Below are positions 9,015 through 17,584 of a DNA stretch of 35,536 nucleotides, one piece after another (the stretch's first letter is position 1; every line of letters begins with the position of its first letter). A program made the translations under genes and the position numbers. Location of the stretch: contig JAZNRH010000082.1 in assembly GCA_045590615.1 (NCBI GenBank), forward strand, positions 1-35,536. Reading direction: 5' to 3'. This DNA is from RGIG6353 sp045590615. GTDB taxonomy: Bacteria; Bacillota; Clostridia; Oscillospirales; SIG627. Under the pieces are notes generated by a model. That model made no database searches. It was not told the DNA's origin and saw only the letters and a program-made list of their open reading frames with translations.

Positions 9015-9925
9015 TAGTGCGCTCCTCCTATAATATCCTTTAAGTTATTAATTCCATATTTTTGCATAACTCTTGGCAGATCATCAATAATATTTTTGCA
9101 AGCATAAGGGTCAACAAGATTTGCTGCACCTACCTCAACTGCAGTTGCACCTGCAAGAAGCATTTCTATAACGTCCTCTGCCGTTGAAATGCCACCCATA
9201 CCAATAATGGGAATGCTCACAGCCTCGTAAACCTGATAAACCATTCTGATGGCAACCGGTTTTATTGCAGGACCTGAAAATCCACCCATTTTATTTGCTA
9301 TAACGGGCTTCTTTGTTTTCAAATCTATTCTCATTCCAAGCAGTGTATTTATTAAACTTATTCCGTCTGCTCCGTTTTCCTCACAAGCCTTTGCAATAGA
9401 AACGATATTCGTAACGTTGGGCGAAAGCTTTATGAAAACGGGCTTTGTTGTCACAGCCTTGACTGCACGTGTAACCTCGCCTGCAGCCTCGGGAGACGTA
9501 CCAAAGCTCATACCACCACCGTGAACGTTGGGGCAGGATATATTTACCTCAAACCAACCGATTTGCTCTTCCTTATCAAGCTTTGCGCAGGTTTCAGCGT
9601 ACTCTTCTATCGAAAACCCACTGACGTTTGCCATAACGGGCTTTGAAAAGCATTTTTTGAGTTTTGGAAGCTCTTCGGCAATTACTGCGTCAACTCCCGG
9701 ATTTTGCAATCCTACTGCGTTAATCATTCCTGAATCACATTCTGCAATTCTCGGAGTGGGGTTTCCAAACCTTGCTTCCCTCGTAGTACCCTTAAAGGAA
9801 AAAGTTCCAAGGCAATTTATATCGTAAAGCTCTGCAAATTCATATCCGAATCCAAACGTACCACTCGCGGGAATTACGGGGTTGTCAAGAGTTATAGAGC
9901 AAAGCTCAACCTTTGTATTTACCAT
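9014..9925 (-). CDS. pyrD: Dihydroorotate dehydrogenase, catalytic subunit (class 1B)
   Basis: FMN enzyme that oxidises dihydroorotate to orotate. It has 303 aa. The active-site base is a Cys in NISCPNVHGGG (Cys131), as in class 1 cytosolic enzymes, and FMN-phosphate glycine motifs (GMGGISTAEDV, AGATAVEVG) follow. The neighbouring pyrK makes this the NAD-linked 1B type, in which electrons pass through an iron-sulfur/FAD subunit instead of quinone. That fits an anaerobe. The ATG at 9925 lies inside the end of pyrK (7-base overlap) with a GGAGG-type site upstream. Confidence 0.97.
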   Translation of the reverse strand: MVNTKVELCSITLDNPVIPASGTFGFGYEFAELYDINCLGTFSFKGTTREARFGNPTPRIAECDSGMINAVGLQNPGVDAVIAEELPKLKKCFSKPVMANVSGFSIEEYAETCAKLDKEEQIGWFEVNISCPNVHGGGMSFGTSPEAAGEVTRAVKAVTTKPVFIKLSPNVTNIVSIAKACEENGADGISLINTLLGMRIDLKTKKPVIANKMGGFSGPAIKPVAIRMVYQVYEAVSIPIIGMGGISTAEDVIEMLLAGATAVEVGAANLVDPYACKNIIDDLPRVMQKYGINNLKDIIGGAH

Positions 9926-10650
9926 ATAACTTCCTCCCTTTCCAAAACAGGTCCGTCCTTACAGATACGCTTGTTTCCGTATTTTGTTTTACAAGAACAG
10001 CCCATACAAGCACCAAAGCCACAGCCCATTCTTTCCTCAAAGCTGTACTGACCACTTGTTTTAGCTATTTTTTCAATGGCTCTGAACATTACCTCGGGTC
10101 CACAGGTATAGAAATAGGAATAGTCAAGTCCCGTCATTGCATCGGTTACAAATCCCCTGACTCCCTTTGTTCCGTCAGCTGTTGCCACTATTACCTGTGC
10201 ACCAAGAGCCTTGAACTCGTCCTCATAAAAGACGTCGGCTGCAGAATTAAAGCCAAGTACAACCTTAACGGTTCTGCCTTCCTTTACAAGCTCCTTGCAA
10301 AGCCTGTAAAGAGGTGGTACTCCAACGCCTCCACCGATTAAAAGTGGAGCGTTGCTGCTTTTTGAAACGTCATATCCGTTGCCGAGCCCGACAAGAACGT
10401 CAAGAGTGTCCTTCTCGATCATTTCTGCCATCATTTCTGTTCCACTGCCAACCACCTTGTAAATCAAGGTTATGGTCTTTTCGTCATAATCGCAGATTGA
10501 TATAGGACGTCTCAAAAACTTGCCCTCAAGCTTGATATTTACAAACTGTCCCGGAGCTGTAATCGACGAGGTATCACCCTCAATAACCATTTTGTAAACG
10601 TCTCTGGCAATTTTCTCGTTTGATAAAACAGTATATATTCCCTGAGTCAC
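9919..10650 (-). CDS. pyrK: Dihydroorotate dehydrogenase electron-transfer subunit PyrK
   Basis: FAD/[2Fe-2S] partner of PyrD that passes electrons to NAD+. It has 243 aa. The FAD motif RRPISI is at residues 47-52, the nucleotide-binding glycine motif (LIGGGVGVPPL) at 104-114, and the four cluster ligands Cys210, Cys215, Cys218 and Cys230 near the C-terminus. The start is a GTG at 10650, with AGAGG about 11 bases upstream. No ATG fits better, because the family N-terminus begins exactly here. The gap to the carB stop is 12 bases. Confidence 0.95.
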   Translation of the reverse strand: MTQGIYTVLSNEKIARDVYKMVIEGDTSSITAPGQFVNIKLEGKFLRRPISICDYDEKTITLIYKVVGSGTEMMAEMIEKDTLDVLVGLGNGYDVSKSSNAPLLIGGGVGVPPLYRLCKELVKEGRTVKVVLGFNSAADVFYEDEFKALGAQVIVATADGTKGVRGFVTDAMTGLDYSYFYTCGPEVMFRAIEKIAKTSGQYSFEERMGCGFGACMGCSCKTKYGNKRICKDGPVLEREEVIW

Positions 10651-10662
10651 TTTTTGTACCTC

Positions 10663-13600
10663 TTATGCATTAATCGTTGAAATACCCAGAGTTGTTTCCT
10701 CCAATACGTCGAGGAGAACTCTGACTGTATCAAGAGCAGTGAACATCGTAACGTTATTCTGTACAGCACACTGTCTGATTGCATGTCCGTCCGACATACT
10801 GCCCGAGTTAATATCACGTGTATTTATTACGTAATTTACGTAGCCCTGTCTGATTGAATTAAGAATATCCTCTGCCCCGTTGCCGATTTTCTGTCTTACT
10901 CTCGTTTTGATACCGTGCTCCTTGAGGAACTTTGCAGTACCCTCTGTTGCCTCGATATTAAAGCCGAGGTTATAAAATCTTCTAATCAGCTCAAGAGCCT
11001 CTTCCTTGTCGGCATCTGCAATTGTAGCAAATACGGTTCCGTAGTTAACTACGCTCATACCACTTGCCTGAAGAGCCTTATAAAGCGCTCTGTTGAGCTT
11101 GTTATCATAGCCGATTGCCTCACCCGTTGACTTCATTTCGGGTGAAAGGTAAGCATCAAGTCCACTGAGCTTTGAGAATGAGAAGGCAGGCGCTTTTACG
11201 TACCAGCGCTCCTTTTCCTTGGGATAAATTTCGGTTATACCCTGCTCCTTGAGGCTCTTGCCGAGTATTGCAAGTGTTCCTATATCTGCAAGGCTGTAGC
11301 CCGTTGACTTTGAAAGGAAGGGAACTGTTCTTGACGAACGTGGATTTACCTCGATGATAAATACGTCGTCGTTTTTGTCAACGATAAACTGAATATTGAA
11401 AAGTCCTACAATTCCAATGCCGAGTCCGAGCTTTTTAGTATATTCAAGGATAGTGTCCTTAACCTTCTGGCTTAGCGTAAATGATGGATAAACGCTGATT
11501 GAGTCGCCCGAGTGAACACCCGTTCTTTCAACAAGCTCCATTATGCCGGGCACGAACACATCCGTTCCGTCGCATACTGCATCTACCTCTACCTCTCTGC
11601 CCTGAATGTACTTATCTACAAGCACAGGCTTATCCTCATCAACCTCAACGGCTGTCTTGAGGTAATGGCGAAGCATTTCCTCGCCCGATACAATCTGCAT
11701 TGCTCGTCCACCAAGCACGAATGAAGGTCTTACAAGCACAGGGTAACCAATTTCGCCTGCTACCCTTACACCGTCCTCTATATTGGTTACGGCTGCTCCC
11801 TTTGGCTGAGGAATATTGAGTGACTGAAGCACCTTTTCAAAGGCATCTCTGTTTTCTGCCTTTTCTATAGCGTCACAATCTGTGCCGATAATGTTTACCC
11901 CTCTCTTTGCAAGAGGCTCGGCAAGGTTGATAGCCGTCTGTCCACCGAGTGAAGCAATAACGCCAATCGGCTTTTCAAGCTCGACGATATTCATTACGTC
12001 CTCTGCGCAAAGAGGCTCGAAATAGAGCTTGTCCGACGTTGTATAATCCGTTGAAACCGTTTCGGGATTGTTGTTTATAATTATAGCTTCATAACCGAAG
12101 TTTTTAATAGTGGTTACTGCGTGAACGGTTGAATAGTCAAATTCAACGCCCTGACCAATTCTGATTGGTCCTGAACCGAGAACTATAACCTTCTTCTTAT
12201 CCGAAACAACAGACTCGTTCTCGTCCTCATAGGTCGAATAGAAGTAAGGAATGTAGCCTTCAAACTCGGATGCGCAGGTATCTATCATCTTATATACCGG
12301 GAACATCTTGTTATCACGGCGAAGCTCCCATACCTTGATTTCATCAACGCCCCAAAGCTTTGCAATATAGTTATCCGAGAAGCCCATACGCTTGGCGTCG
12401 TAAAGAACGTCAAGGTCAAACTTTGCCTCTTTAACGGTAGTTTCCATTTCAACTATATTCTTGATTTTCTCAAGGAAGAGCATTTCAATTCTCGTAGCAT
12501 CGCAAATAAGTCCCAGATCGACGTCGTTGCGAATGAGCTGAGCTATTGCGAAATATCTGTCGTCGGTAGCATCGGTTACGTAGGAAAGAAGCTCGTCATT
12601 TGTATAATTATCAAACTTCTTCATATAGAAGTGAGAAACACCGATTTCTATAGAACGAACTGCCTTGAGCAAGCTCTCCTCGATTGTTCTGCCAATGCTC
12701 ATTACCTCGCCCGTAGCCTTCATCTGTGTTGAAAGCTTGTTGTTTGCATCGGCAAACTTATCGAAGGGGAAACGGGGCATTTTTGTGATTACGTAGTCGA
12801 GAGTGGGTTCGTATGCTGCAAGAGTGTTGGCAATCTTAATCTCATCAAGAGTCATACCTACGGCAATTTTAGCCGTAACTCTTGCAATAGGATAGCCACT
12901 CGCCTTTGAAGCAAGCGCCGATGAACGTGATACTCTCGGGTTTACCTCGATAATATAGTATTCCATAGAGTGTGGATCAAGAGCAAACTGTACGTTACAG
13001 CCTCCCTCAATTTTGAGCTCACGGATAATCTTGAGTGCACTGTTGCGAAGCATTGCACATTCCTTGCTTGTCAGAGTCTGAGTAGGACATACAACGACAG
13101 AGTCACCCGTGTGTACGCCGACGGGGTCCACGTTTTCCATATTACAGATTGCAATTGCTGTATCGTTAGCGTCACGCATAACCTCATATTCGATTTCCTT
13201 ATAGCCCTTGATGCTCTTTTCTACGAGCACCTGACCAACAGGAGAAAGCTTAATTGCATTCTTGAGAATGTCGGCACATTCCTCGGGGGTATCGGCAAAG
13301 CCACCACCCGTACCACCAAGTGTGAAAGCAGGGCGAAGAACTACGGGATAACCGATTTCCTCGGCTACTCTCAAGCCGTCCTCAATAGTTGTAACAGTAT
13401 CCGACGGAAGCACCGGCTCACCGAGTCTTTCACAGAATTCCTTGAAAAGCTCTCTGTCCTCGGCTGTTTCTATACTGTCAACACGTGTGCCCAGAAGCTC
13501 AACCTGACACTCTCTCAATACTCCCTTGCGATGAAGCTGTGTTGCAAGGTTCAAGCCGGTCTGTCCACCAATGCCCGGAATAATCGCATCGGGTCTCTCA

Positions 13601-13839
13601 TAACGCAAAATTTTTGCAATATATTCAAGGGTGAGAGGCTCCATATATATTTTATCAGCTATGGTAGTATCCGTCATAATGGTGGCGGGATTCGAGTTGC
13701 AAAGCACAACCTCGTAGCCCTCCTCCTTGAGAGCAAGGCAAGCCTGTGTGCCTGCATAGTCAAACTCGGCAGCCTGTCCTATTACGATAGGACCTGAGCC
13801 GATTACAAGAATTTTCTTTATATCACTTCTCTTAGGCAT
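10663..13839 (-). CDS. carB: Carbamoyl-phosphate synthetase large chain CarB
   Basis: Makes carbamoyl phosphate from bicarbonate, ammonia and two ATP. Its 1058 aa match the full family length. Both ATP-grasp halves are present: N-terminal IGSGPIVIGQAAEFDYAG with RPAFTLGGTGGG, and a second copy LGSGPIRIGQGVEFDYS with RPSFVLGGRAM. The metal-binding ends of the two halves read IEVNPRVSRSSALASK and IEVNPRSSRTVPFLSK. The C-terminal MGS-like domain, the usual effector-binding part, is also there (VVNYGTVFATIADADK onward). Nothing suggests decay. The ATG overlaps the carA stop by 8 bases, with GGAG about 10 bases upstream. This matters because the partner CarA appears unable to release ammonia from glutamine. 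Confidence 0.98.
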   Translation of the reverse strand: MPKRSDIKKILVIGSGPIVIGQAAEFDYAGTQACLALKEEGYEVVLCNSNPATIMTDTTIADKIYMEPLTLEYIAKILRYERPDAIIPGIGGQTGLNLATQLHRKGVLRECQVELLGTRVDSIETAEDRELFKEFCERLGEPVLPSDTVTTIEDGLRVAEEIGYPVVLRPAFTLGGTGGGFADTPEECADILKNAIKLSPVGQVLVEKSIKGYKEIEYEVMRDANDTAIAICNMENVDPVGVHTGDSVVVCPTQTLTSKECAMLRNSALKIIRELKIEGGCNVQFALDPHSMEYYIIEVNPRVSRSSALASKASGYPIARVTAKIAVGMTLDEIKIANTLAAYEPTLDYVITKMPRFPFDKFADANNKLSTQMKATGEVMSIGRTIEESLLKAVRSIEIGVSHFYMKKFDNYTNDELLSYVTDATDDRYFAIAQLIRNDVDLGLICDATRIEMLFLEKIKNIVEMETTVKEAKFDLDVLYDAKRMGFSDNYIAKLWGVDEIKVWELRRDNKMFPVYKMIDTCASEFEGYIPYFYSTYEDENESVVSDKKKVIVLGSGPIRIGQGVEFDYSTVHAVTTIKNFGYEAIIINNNPETVSTDYTTSDKLYFEPLCAEDVMNIVELEKPIGVIASLGGQTAINLAEPLAKRGVNIIGTDCDAIEKAENRDAFEKVLQSLNIPQPKGAAVTNIEDGVRVAGEIGYPVLVRPSFVLGGRAMQIVSGEEMLRHYLKTAVEVDEDKPVLVDKYIQGREVEVDAVCDGTDVFVPGIMELVERTGVHSGDSISVYPSFTLSQKVKDTILEYTKKLGLGIGIVGLFNIQFIVDKNDDVFIIEVNPRSSRTVPFLSKSTGYSLADIGTLAILGKSLKEQGITEIYPKEKERWYVKAPAFSFSKLSGLDAYLSPEMKSTGEAIGYDNKLNRALYKALQASGMSVVNYGTVFATIADADKEEALELIRRFYNLGFNIEATEGTAKFLKEHGIKTRVRQKIGNGAEDILNSIRQGYVNYVINTRDINSGSMSDGHAIRQCAVQNNVTMFTALDTVRVLLDVLEETTLGISTINA

Positions 13840-14926
13840 TGTCTTTATTCTCCTTCATTGAATTCATAAACTGATTGAACAGCGAATCCTTATCGGGCGA
13901 GCTGAGCGCACTCTCGGTCTGATACTGAATGCTGTAAACCTTATCCTTTTCATTTCTCATTCCTTCAACGGTCGAGTCAATGAGATTAATCTGCACAACC
14001 TCAAGCTCCGTGCTCTTTACACTGTCAAAATCAACGGCATAACCGTGGTTCTGAGCTGTTGTTTCAACAACGTTATTAAGCAAGTTCTTTACAGGATGAT
14101 TTACACCTCTGTGACCGAACTTGAGCTTTGTAATCTTGGCTCCGTAGGTCAAGGCTATTAACTCGTGACCAAGTCCCGAGCCGAAAATAGGACACTTACC
14201 CTTGAGAGCATTAACAAGCTCTACAAGGCAGGGCGTATCCTCAGGCGCACCGGGACCGTCTGTGAAAAATACTCCATCCGGCTTCATTGACAAAATTTCC
14301 TCAGCGCTGGTGTTATACGGCACTACGGCAACGCTGCAGCCGTTAGCGTTGAGTATATCAACTATATTCTGCTCAAGTCCACAGTCAACGAGTACGATAT
14401 TGTATTTTGCACTGTAGGTTCTCGAATACCACTTTCTCTTACAGCTGACCTTTGAAACGGCATCTGTAGGAATCGCGGTATTCTTTATTATTTCGAGTGC
14501 CTTTTCGGTAGGTGTATCAATCGACGTAATGAGCACCTTGCGACAGCCGTTATCTCTGATGCTTCTCGTAAGCTTTCTTGTATCAAGTCCGTGAATACCC
14601 GGAATATGATTTTCTTCCATAACCTCCGAAAGAGTCTTTACGTATCTGAAATTTGAAGGTAAATCGTTATACTCTCTTACAATCAGTCCACCGATAGTAG
14701 GAGTCTTTGTCTCACCGTCATCCGAAACACCAACCGTACCGATAATGGGATAGGTCATAACTACCATCTGATACATATAAGTGGGGTCGGAAACTATTTC
14801 CTGATAACCTACCATTGACGTATTGAATACTATTTCGCACACTCTATCCGAATTATCTCCGAAGCCGTAGCCACAGTATTCACTACCGTCCTCAAGGACG
14901 ATTTTTCTGTTCATTTTTCCTGCCAT
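13832..14926 (-). CDS. carA: Carbamoyl-phosphate synthetase small chain CarA with a degenerate glutaminase site
   Basis: The small chain normally splits glutamine and channels ammonia to CarB. The 364-aa protein has the CarA N-terminal domain (VFNTSMVGYQEIVSDPTY, IHGLDTRKLT) and a class I glutamine amidotransferase domain, but the active site is altered. The nucleophile motif G-I-C-L-G-H-Q reads GSGLGHE (residues 249-255), putting Gly251 in place of Cys. The catalytic F-H-P-E reads YQTE (335-338), so His is Gln336. NGPGDP reads DGPGAP (223-228). GHRGVNHPVK and QNHGYAVD remain normal, so alignment is secure and no frameshift is present. The ATG at 14926 has GGAGG 9 bases upstream; the ATG at 14914, overlapping the pyrC stop as ATGA, is an alternative. 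Likely role: structural or regulatory subunit of an ammonia-dependent synthetase (inference). Confidence 0.93.
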   Translation of the reverse strand: MAGKMNRKIVLEDGSEYCGYGFGDNSDRVCEIVFNTSMVGYQEIVSDPTYMYQMVVMTYPIIGTVGVSDDGETKTPTIGGLIVREYNDLPSNFRYVKTLSEVMEENHIPGIHGLDTRKLTRSIRDNGCRKVLITSIDTPTEKALEIIKNTAIPTDAVSKVSCKRKWYSRTYSAKYNIVLVDCGLEQNIVDILNANGCSVAVVPYNTSAEEILSMKPDGVFFTDGPGAPEDTPCLVELVNALKGKCPIFGSGLGHELIALTYGAKITKLKFGHRGVNHPVKNLLNNVVETTAQNHGYAVDFDSVKSTELEVVQINLIDSTVEGMRNEKDKVYSIQYQTESALSSPDKDSLFNQFMNSMKENKDNA

Positions 14927-16173
14927 ACTATTTTACCTCCAAAAATTGTCATCTTACATTTTCCTTGAACCGTAAAGCCTTCAAAGGGCGTGCTCTTGCC
15001 CTTTGACAAGAACTCTTCAGGGTTGACCCTGCTCGTACAGTTCAAATCGTACACCGTCAAATCGGCGCGCTGACCAATCGACGTGCCACCTTCTATTCCA
15101 AAGCGCTTGCGTGGATTTATTGCCATTAGTTCAATGAGTTTTTCAAGCGTTATTACACCCTTTTGAACAAGCTCTGTATAAAGTATCGGGAAGGCTGTCT
15201 CAAGTCCTACGACACCCATCGTGCTCTTTTCGAGTCCTCTGCTCTTTTCCTCCTCGGAATGTGGTGCGTGGTCGGTTGCAATCATATCGATTGTACCGTC
15301 CTTTATTCCCTCGATCAAAGCAAGCCTGTCCTCCTCGGAGCGCAGTGGTGGATTCATCTTGAATCTACCGTGCTCCTGCAAATCCTTATCGGACAGAACA
15401 AGGTAGTGAGGACCTGTCTCGCAGGTAATATTCACACCTCGTCGCTTCGCCTGTCTTATCAGCTCTACACTCTCTTTGGTAGAAATATGACAGACGTGAT
15501 ATGCAACGCCTGTTTTTTCAACAAGCTCTATATCTCTTTTTATTGGTACCCATTCACTCTCCGACGAAATGCCCTTATGCGAATGAGCCCTTGCATATTC
15601 ACCATTGTGAATGTAGCCACCGTTAAGAAGTGAATTGTCCTCGCAGTGAGCCGAAATAATTTTGCCAAGCTTTTTTGCTCTCTGCATCGCCTCGTGCATC
15701 ATTGAGACGTCCTGTACTCCCCTGCCGTCGTCCGAAAAGCCACAGACGTCCTGTGCAATTTCTTCCATTTCCGAAAGCCTCTCACCTTTTTCTCCGACGG
15801 TAATCGTACCGAAGGGCAAGACCTCAATTAAGGCATCCTTCCTGATTGCGTCAAGCTGAGGCTTGAGATTTTCACGGGAGTCGGGAGTCGGTGAAAGATT
15901 GGGCATCGAGCAGACAGTCGTATAGCCACCGTGAGCTGCCGCGAGCGTGCCCGTTGCAACGCTCTCTTTATAAATAAATCCCGGCTCTCGCAGATGTACG
16001 TGAACATCAACAAAACCGGGAAAAATATATTTATCTGAGCAATCAATAACAAGGGTGTCAGTGTCAAGAAGAGATGAGGGGACAACGGAAACAAGCCCGT
16101 TGGATATCATAATATCACGACGGTCGAATTTACCGTTATCATATACCACTGAATTCTTCAAAACGTAGTTCAT
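14911..16173 (-). CDS. pyrC: Dihydroorotase PyrC (class I amidohydrolase)
   Basis: Cyclises carbamoyl aspartate to dihydroorotate. It has 420 aa. The zinc-binding motif DVHVHLREPG is at residues 56-65. Further motifs are FSDDGRGV, which has the bridging Asp typical of class I bacterial enzymes, SAHCED, CHIST and ATDHAPHS. The frame is open to 16191, but the ATG at 16173 has AAGGAG 6 bases upstream and fits the family N-terminus. It is the first gene of the nine-gene pyrimidine operon and its stop overlaps the start region of carA. Confidence 0.97.
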   Translation of the reverse strand: MNYVLKNSVVYDNGKFDRRDIMISNGLVSVVPSSLLDTDTLVIDCSDKYIFPGFVDVHVHLREPGFIYKESVATGTLAAAHGGYTTVCSMPNLSPTPDSRENLKPQLDAIRKDALIEVLPFGTITVGEKGERLSEMEEIAQDVCGFSDDGRGVQDVSMMHEAMQRAKKLGKIISAHCEDNSLLNGGYIHNGEYARAHSHKGISSESEWVPIKRDIELVEKTGVAYHVCHISTKESVELIRQAKRRGVNITCETGPHYLVLSDKDLQEHGRFKMNPPLRSEEDRLALIEGIKDGTIDMIATDHAPHSEEEKSRGLEKSTMGVVGLETAFPILYTELVQKGVITLEKLIELMAINPRKRFGIEGGTSIGQRADLTVYDLNCTSRVNPEEFLSKGKSTPFEGFTVQGKCKMTIFGGKIVWQEK

Positions 16174-16191
16174 ATAATCTCCTTTTGACAC

Positions 16192-16219
16192 AAAAAAAGA
16201 ACCTTAAAAACAGATTCTT
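16192..16219 (-). terminator. Attenuator-like hairpin in the pyr operon leader
   Basis: On the minus strand AAGAATC (16213-16219) can pair with GGTTCTT (16197-16203), giving 7 pairs with one G-U and a 9-base loop. The hairpin runs straight into a T run (16192-16198). It lies between the operon promoter and the pyrC ribosome site. The upstream arm also takes part in the palindrome ATTCTT-T-AAGAAT, which could compete with it. The stem is weak and A/T-rich, so strength is uncertain. Confidence 0.5.
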
Positions 16220-16271
16220 AAAGAATTAATAAATGCGTATCTGCGAACAAATCATCGAGAACGCAGTCCAT
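16218..16271 (-). CDS. Possible 17-residue leader peptide of the pyr operon
   Basis: A short frame in the leader runs from an ATG at 16271 to a TAA at 16218-16220 and would encode MDCVLDDLFADTHLLIL. Its stop codon lies inside the upstream arm of the attenuator-like hairpin, so a ribosome finishing this peptide would cover that arm. The ribosome site is poor (AAAGAAG). It is also possible that this is chance; the geometry, not the peptide sequence, is the reason to list it. Confidence 0.35.
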   Translation of the reverse strand: MDCVLDDLFADTHLLIL

Positions 16272-16289
16272 AGCTTCTTTATTTGATTT

Positions 16290-16318
16290 ATTTTATCACA
16301 AAACAAGGAACGTGTCAA
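16290..16318 (-). promoter_or_regulatory. Promoter of the pyr operon
   Basis: Minus-strand TTGACA (16313-16318), a 17-base spacer and TAAAAT (16290-16295). The predicted start near 16283 gives a leader of about 110 bases before pyrC. No PyrR-type binding sequence was recognised in that leader. Confidence 0.85.
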
Positions 16319-16387
16319 GAGAAATATTAAAGAAAAAGCTCAAACTGCTCACATTTGTTAAAATTCTTAAATTCAGAGGAACAACTA

Positions 16388-16416
16388 TTGATTTTTTTCG
16401 TCATAAGTATTAAAAT
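16388..16416 (+). promoter_or_regulatory. Promoter of the phosphodiester-glycosidase-like gene
   Basis: TTGATT (16388-16393), a 17-base spacer and TAAAAT (16411-16416). The predicted start near 16423 leaves only about 16 bases of leader holding the GGAGG site. It is divergent from the pyr operon promoter about 70 bases away. Confidence 0.75.
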
Positions 16417-16438
16417 AAAAGCAGAACGGAGGTGCGTT

Positions 16439-17524
16439 TTGAAAAAGAAGAATATAACGAACTCAATTAAGATAATTCTTATAACCGTTGCAGCCGTTAT
16501 GCTCATTGCCGTTTTATCATTTTACGTGCTGATTGTCTGTGGGGCAAGTAAAAAACTCCAGACACTCTGGGTGTGCACAGCAATGACAACCATGAACCAC
16601 AAGCACCTTGCAACCTGGTTTATTCCCGACGAAAAAATAGAAGAAATACTAAATGCCAACAGAGTTGACGACTCGGGCTTGGATTCAAAGCTTATCAACT
16701 TCAAAAAGCGTGAGCATGTATTTGAGAAAAAGCACCTTGTACAAGTCCTTATAAATAACGACAAATACCACTACTCTGCGCCAAAGGATTTTAAGCTGTA
16801 TATCGCCGAGGGCTACACAAAGCTTGAAGACGGAATTTATCTCAAGGAAATTGAAAAAAGCACCTATCACGCTTTTGTAATGCTCGTTGAGGACCCCATG
16901 AGAGTAAAGCTCGTTGACACTGCCAGACAATACGACGAAGGTCAGACGGTAAAGCGAATGGTCACAAGTGCAAACGCTATCGCGGGACTGAACGGTGGTG
17001 GCTTCATAGACGGACCTAACTACGATTCAAACGGTGGTTACCCTGCAGGACTTGTAATAGAAAACTCCGAGCTTGTCAGCCCTATTGAAATTGACGATAC
17101 CGAATACAATATGATTGGTATTAACGACAATGGCGTTCTCGTGCTGAGACACTGTACTGCAGAATGGGCTCTTGATAATAATATTGTCAGTGCTGTTTCC
17201 TTCTATCCGTTTATAGTAGTCAACGGAGAAGGCACTATAAAAAACGGAACGGGTGGTTGGGGCATTGCGCCAAGAACAGCCATAGGACAAAGAGAAACGG
17301 GAGAATTTCTATTTCTCGTAGTAGACGGAAGGCAGGTAGGCTGGAGTCTTGGCTGTGACCTCAACGTCATTCAGGATATAATGCTTGACGAAGGCGCTGA
17401 AAATGCAGCTTTGCTCGACGGAGGAAGCTCTACTGTACTTTTCTACAACGGGGACTATATCAACCGTCCGAGCCTTGGCCATGAAAGGCTTATAAATAAC
17501 TGTTTTGTAGTCGCAAAGTATTGA
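16439..17524 (+). CDS. Membrane-anchored phosphodiester glycosidase (NAGPA-like) family protein
   Basis: Related to the domain of N-acetylglucosamine-1-phosphodiester alpha-N-acetylglucosaminidase (PF09992), which in bacteria acts on exported glycans; the substrate here is unknown. It has 361 aa with one N-terminal membrane segment (about residues 9-34) and the catalytic domain outside the cell. Family motifs are IAGLNGGGF (181-189), APRTAIG (277-283), VVDGRQVGWSLG (294-305) and LLDGGSSTVLF (325-335). The start is a TTG at 16439 with GGAGG 6-7 bases upstream. An ATG at 16355 is in frame, but it precedes the predicted promoter and adds no family sequence. The next gene (CapA family) also suggests envelope glycopolymer work. 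Confidence 0.85.
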   Translation: MKKKNITNSIKIILITVAAVMLIAVLSFYVLIVCGASKKLQTLWVCTAMTTMNHKHLATWFIPDEKIEEILNANRVDDSGLDSKLINFKKREHVFEKKHLVQVLINNDKYHYSAPKDFKLYIAEGYTKLEDGIYLKEIEKSTYHAFVMLVEDPMRVKLVDTARQYDEGQTVKRMVTSANAIAGLNGGGFIDGPNYDSNGGYPAGLVIENSELVSPIEIDDTEYNMIGINDNGVLVLRHCTAEWALDNNIVSAVSFYPFIVVNGEGTIKNGTGGWGIAPRTAIGQRETGEFLFLVVDGRQVGWSLGCDLNVIQDIMLDEGAENAALLDGGSSTVLFYNGDYINRPSLGHERLINNCFVVAKY

Positions 17525-17549
17525 CAATGGCTGTAATTTATTATATAAT
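17521..17549 (+). promoter_or_regulatory. Consensus sigma-A promoter of the CapA-family gene
   Basis: TTGACA (17521-17526), exactly 17 bases, then TATAAT (17544-17549): a full consensus match. The -35 box overlaps the stop codon of the preceding gene, so the two genes can be transcribed separately. Confidence 0.92.
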
Positions 17550-17584
17550 TGGGACGAAAACAATGCATTAAAGGAGAAATGGAT

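Noticed and set aside
12970..13797. Long plus-strand open frame of 275 codons
   Set aside because: It lies wholly opposite carB, has no ribosome site and a Cys/His-rich unlikely composition; a shadow of the real gene.
16355..16438. In-frame ATG start 28 codons upstream for the NAGPA-like protein
   Set aside because: It lies before the predicted promoter and has no ribosome site; the TTG at 16439 has GGAGG at good spacing and leads into the membrane segment.
17549..17584. Longer start for the CapA-family protein
   Set aside because: The extra codons overlap the -10 box and the ribosome binding site of its own promoter.
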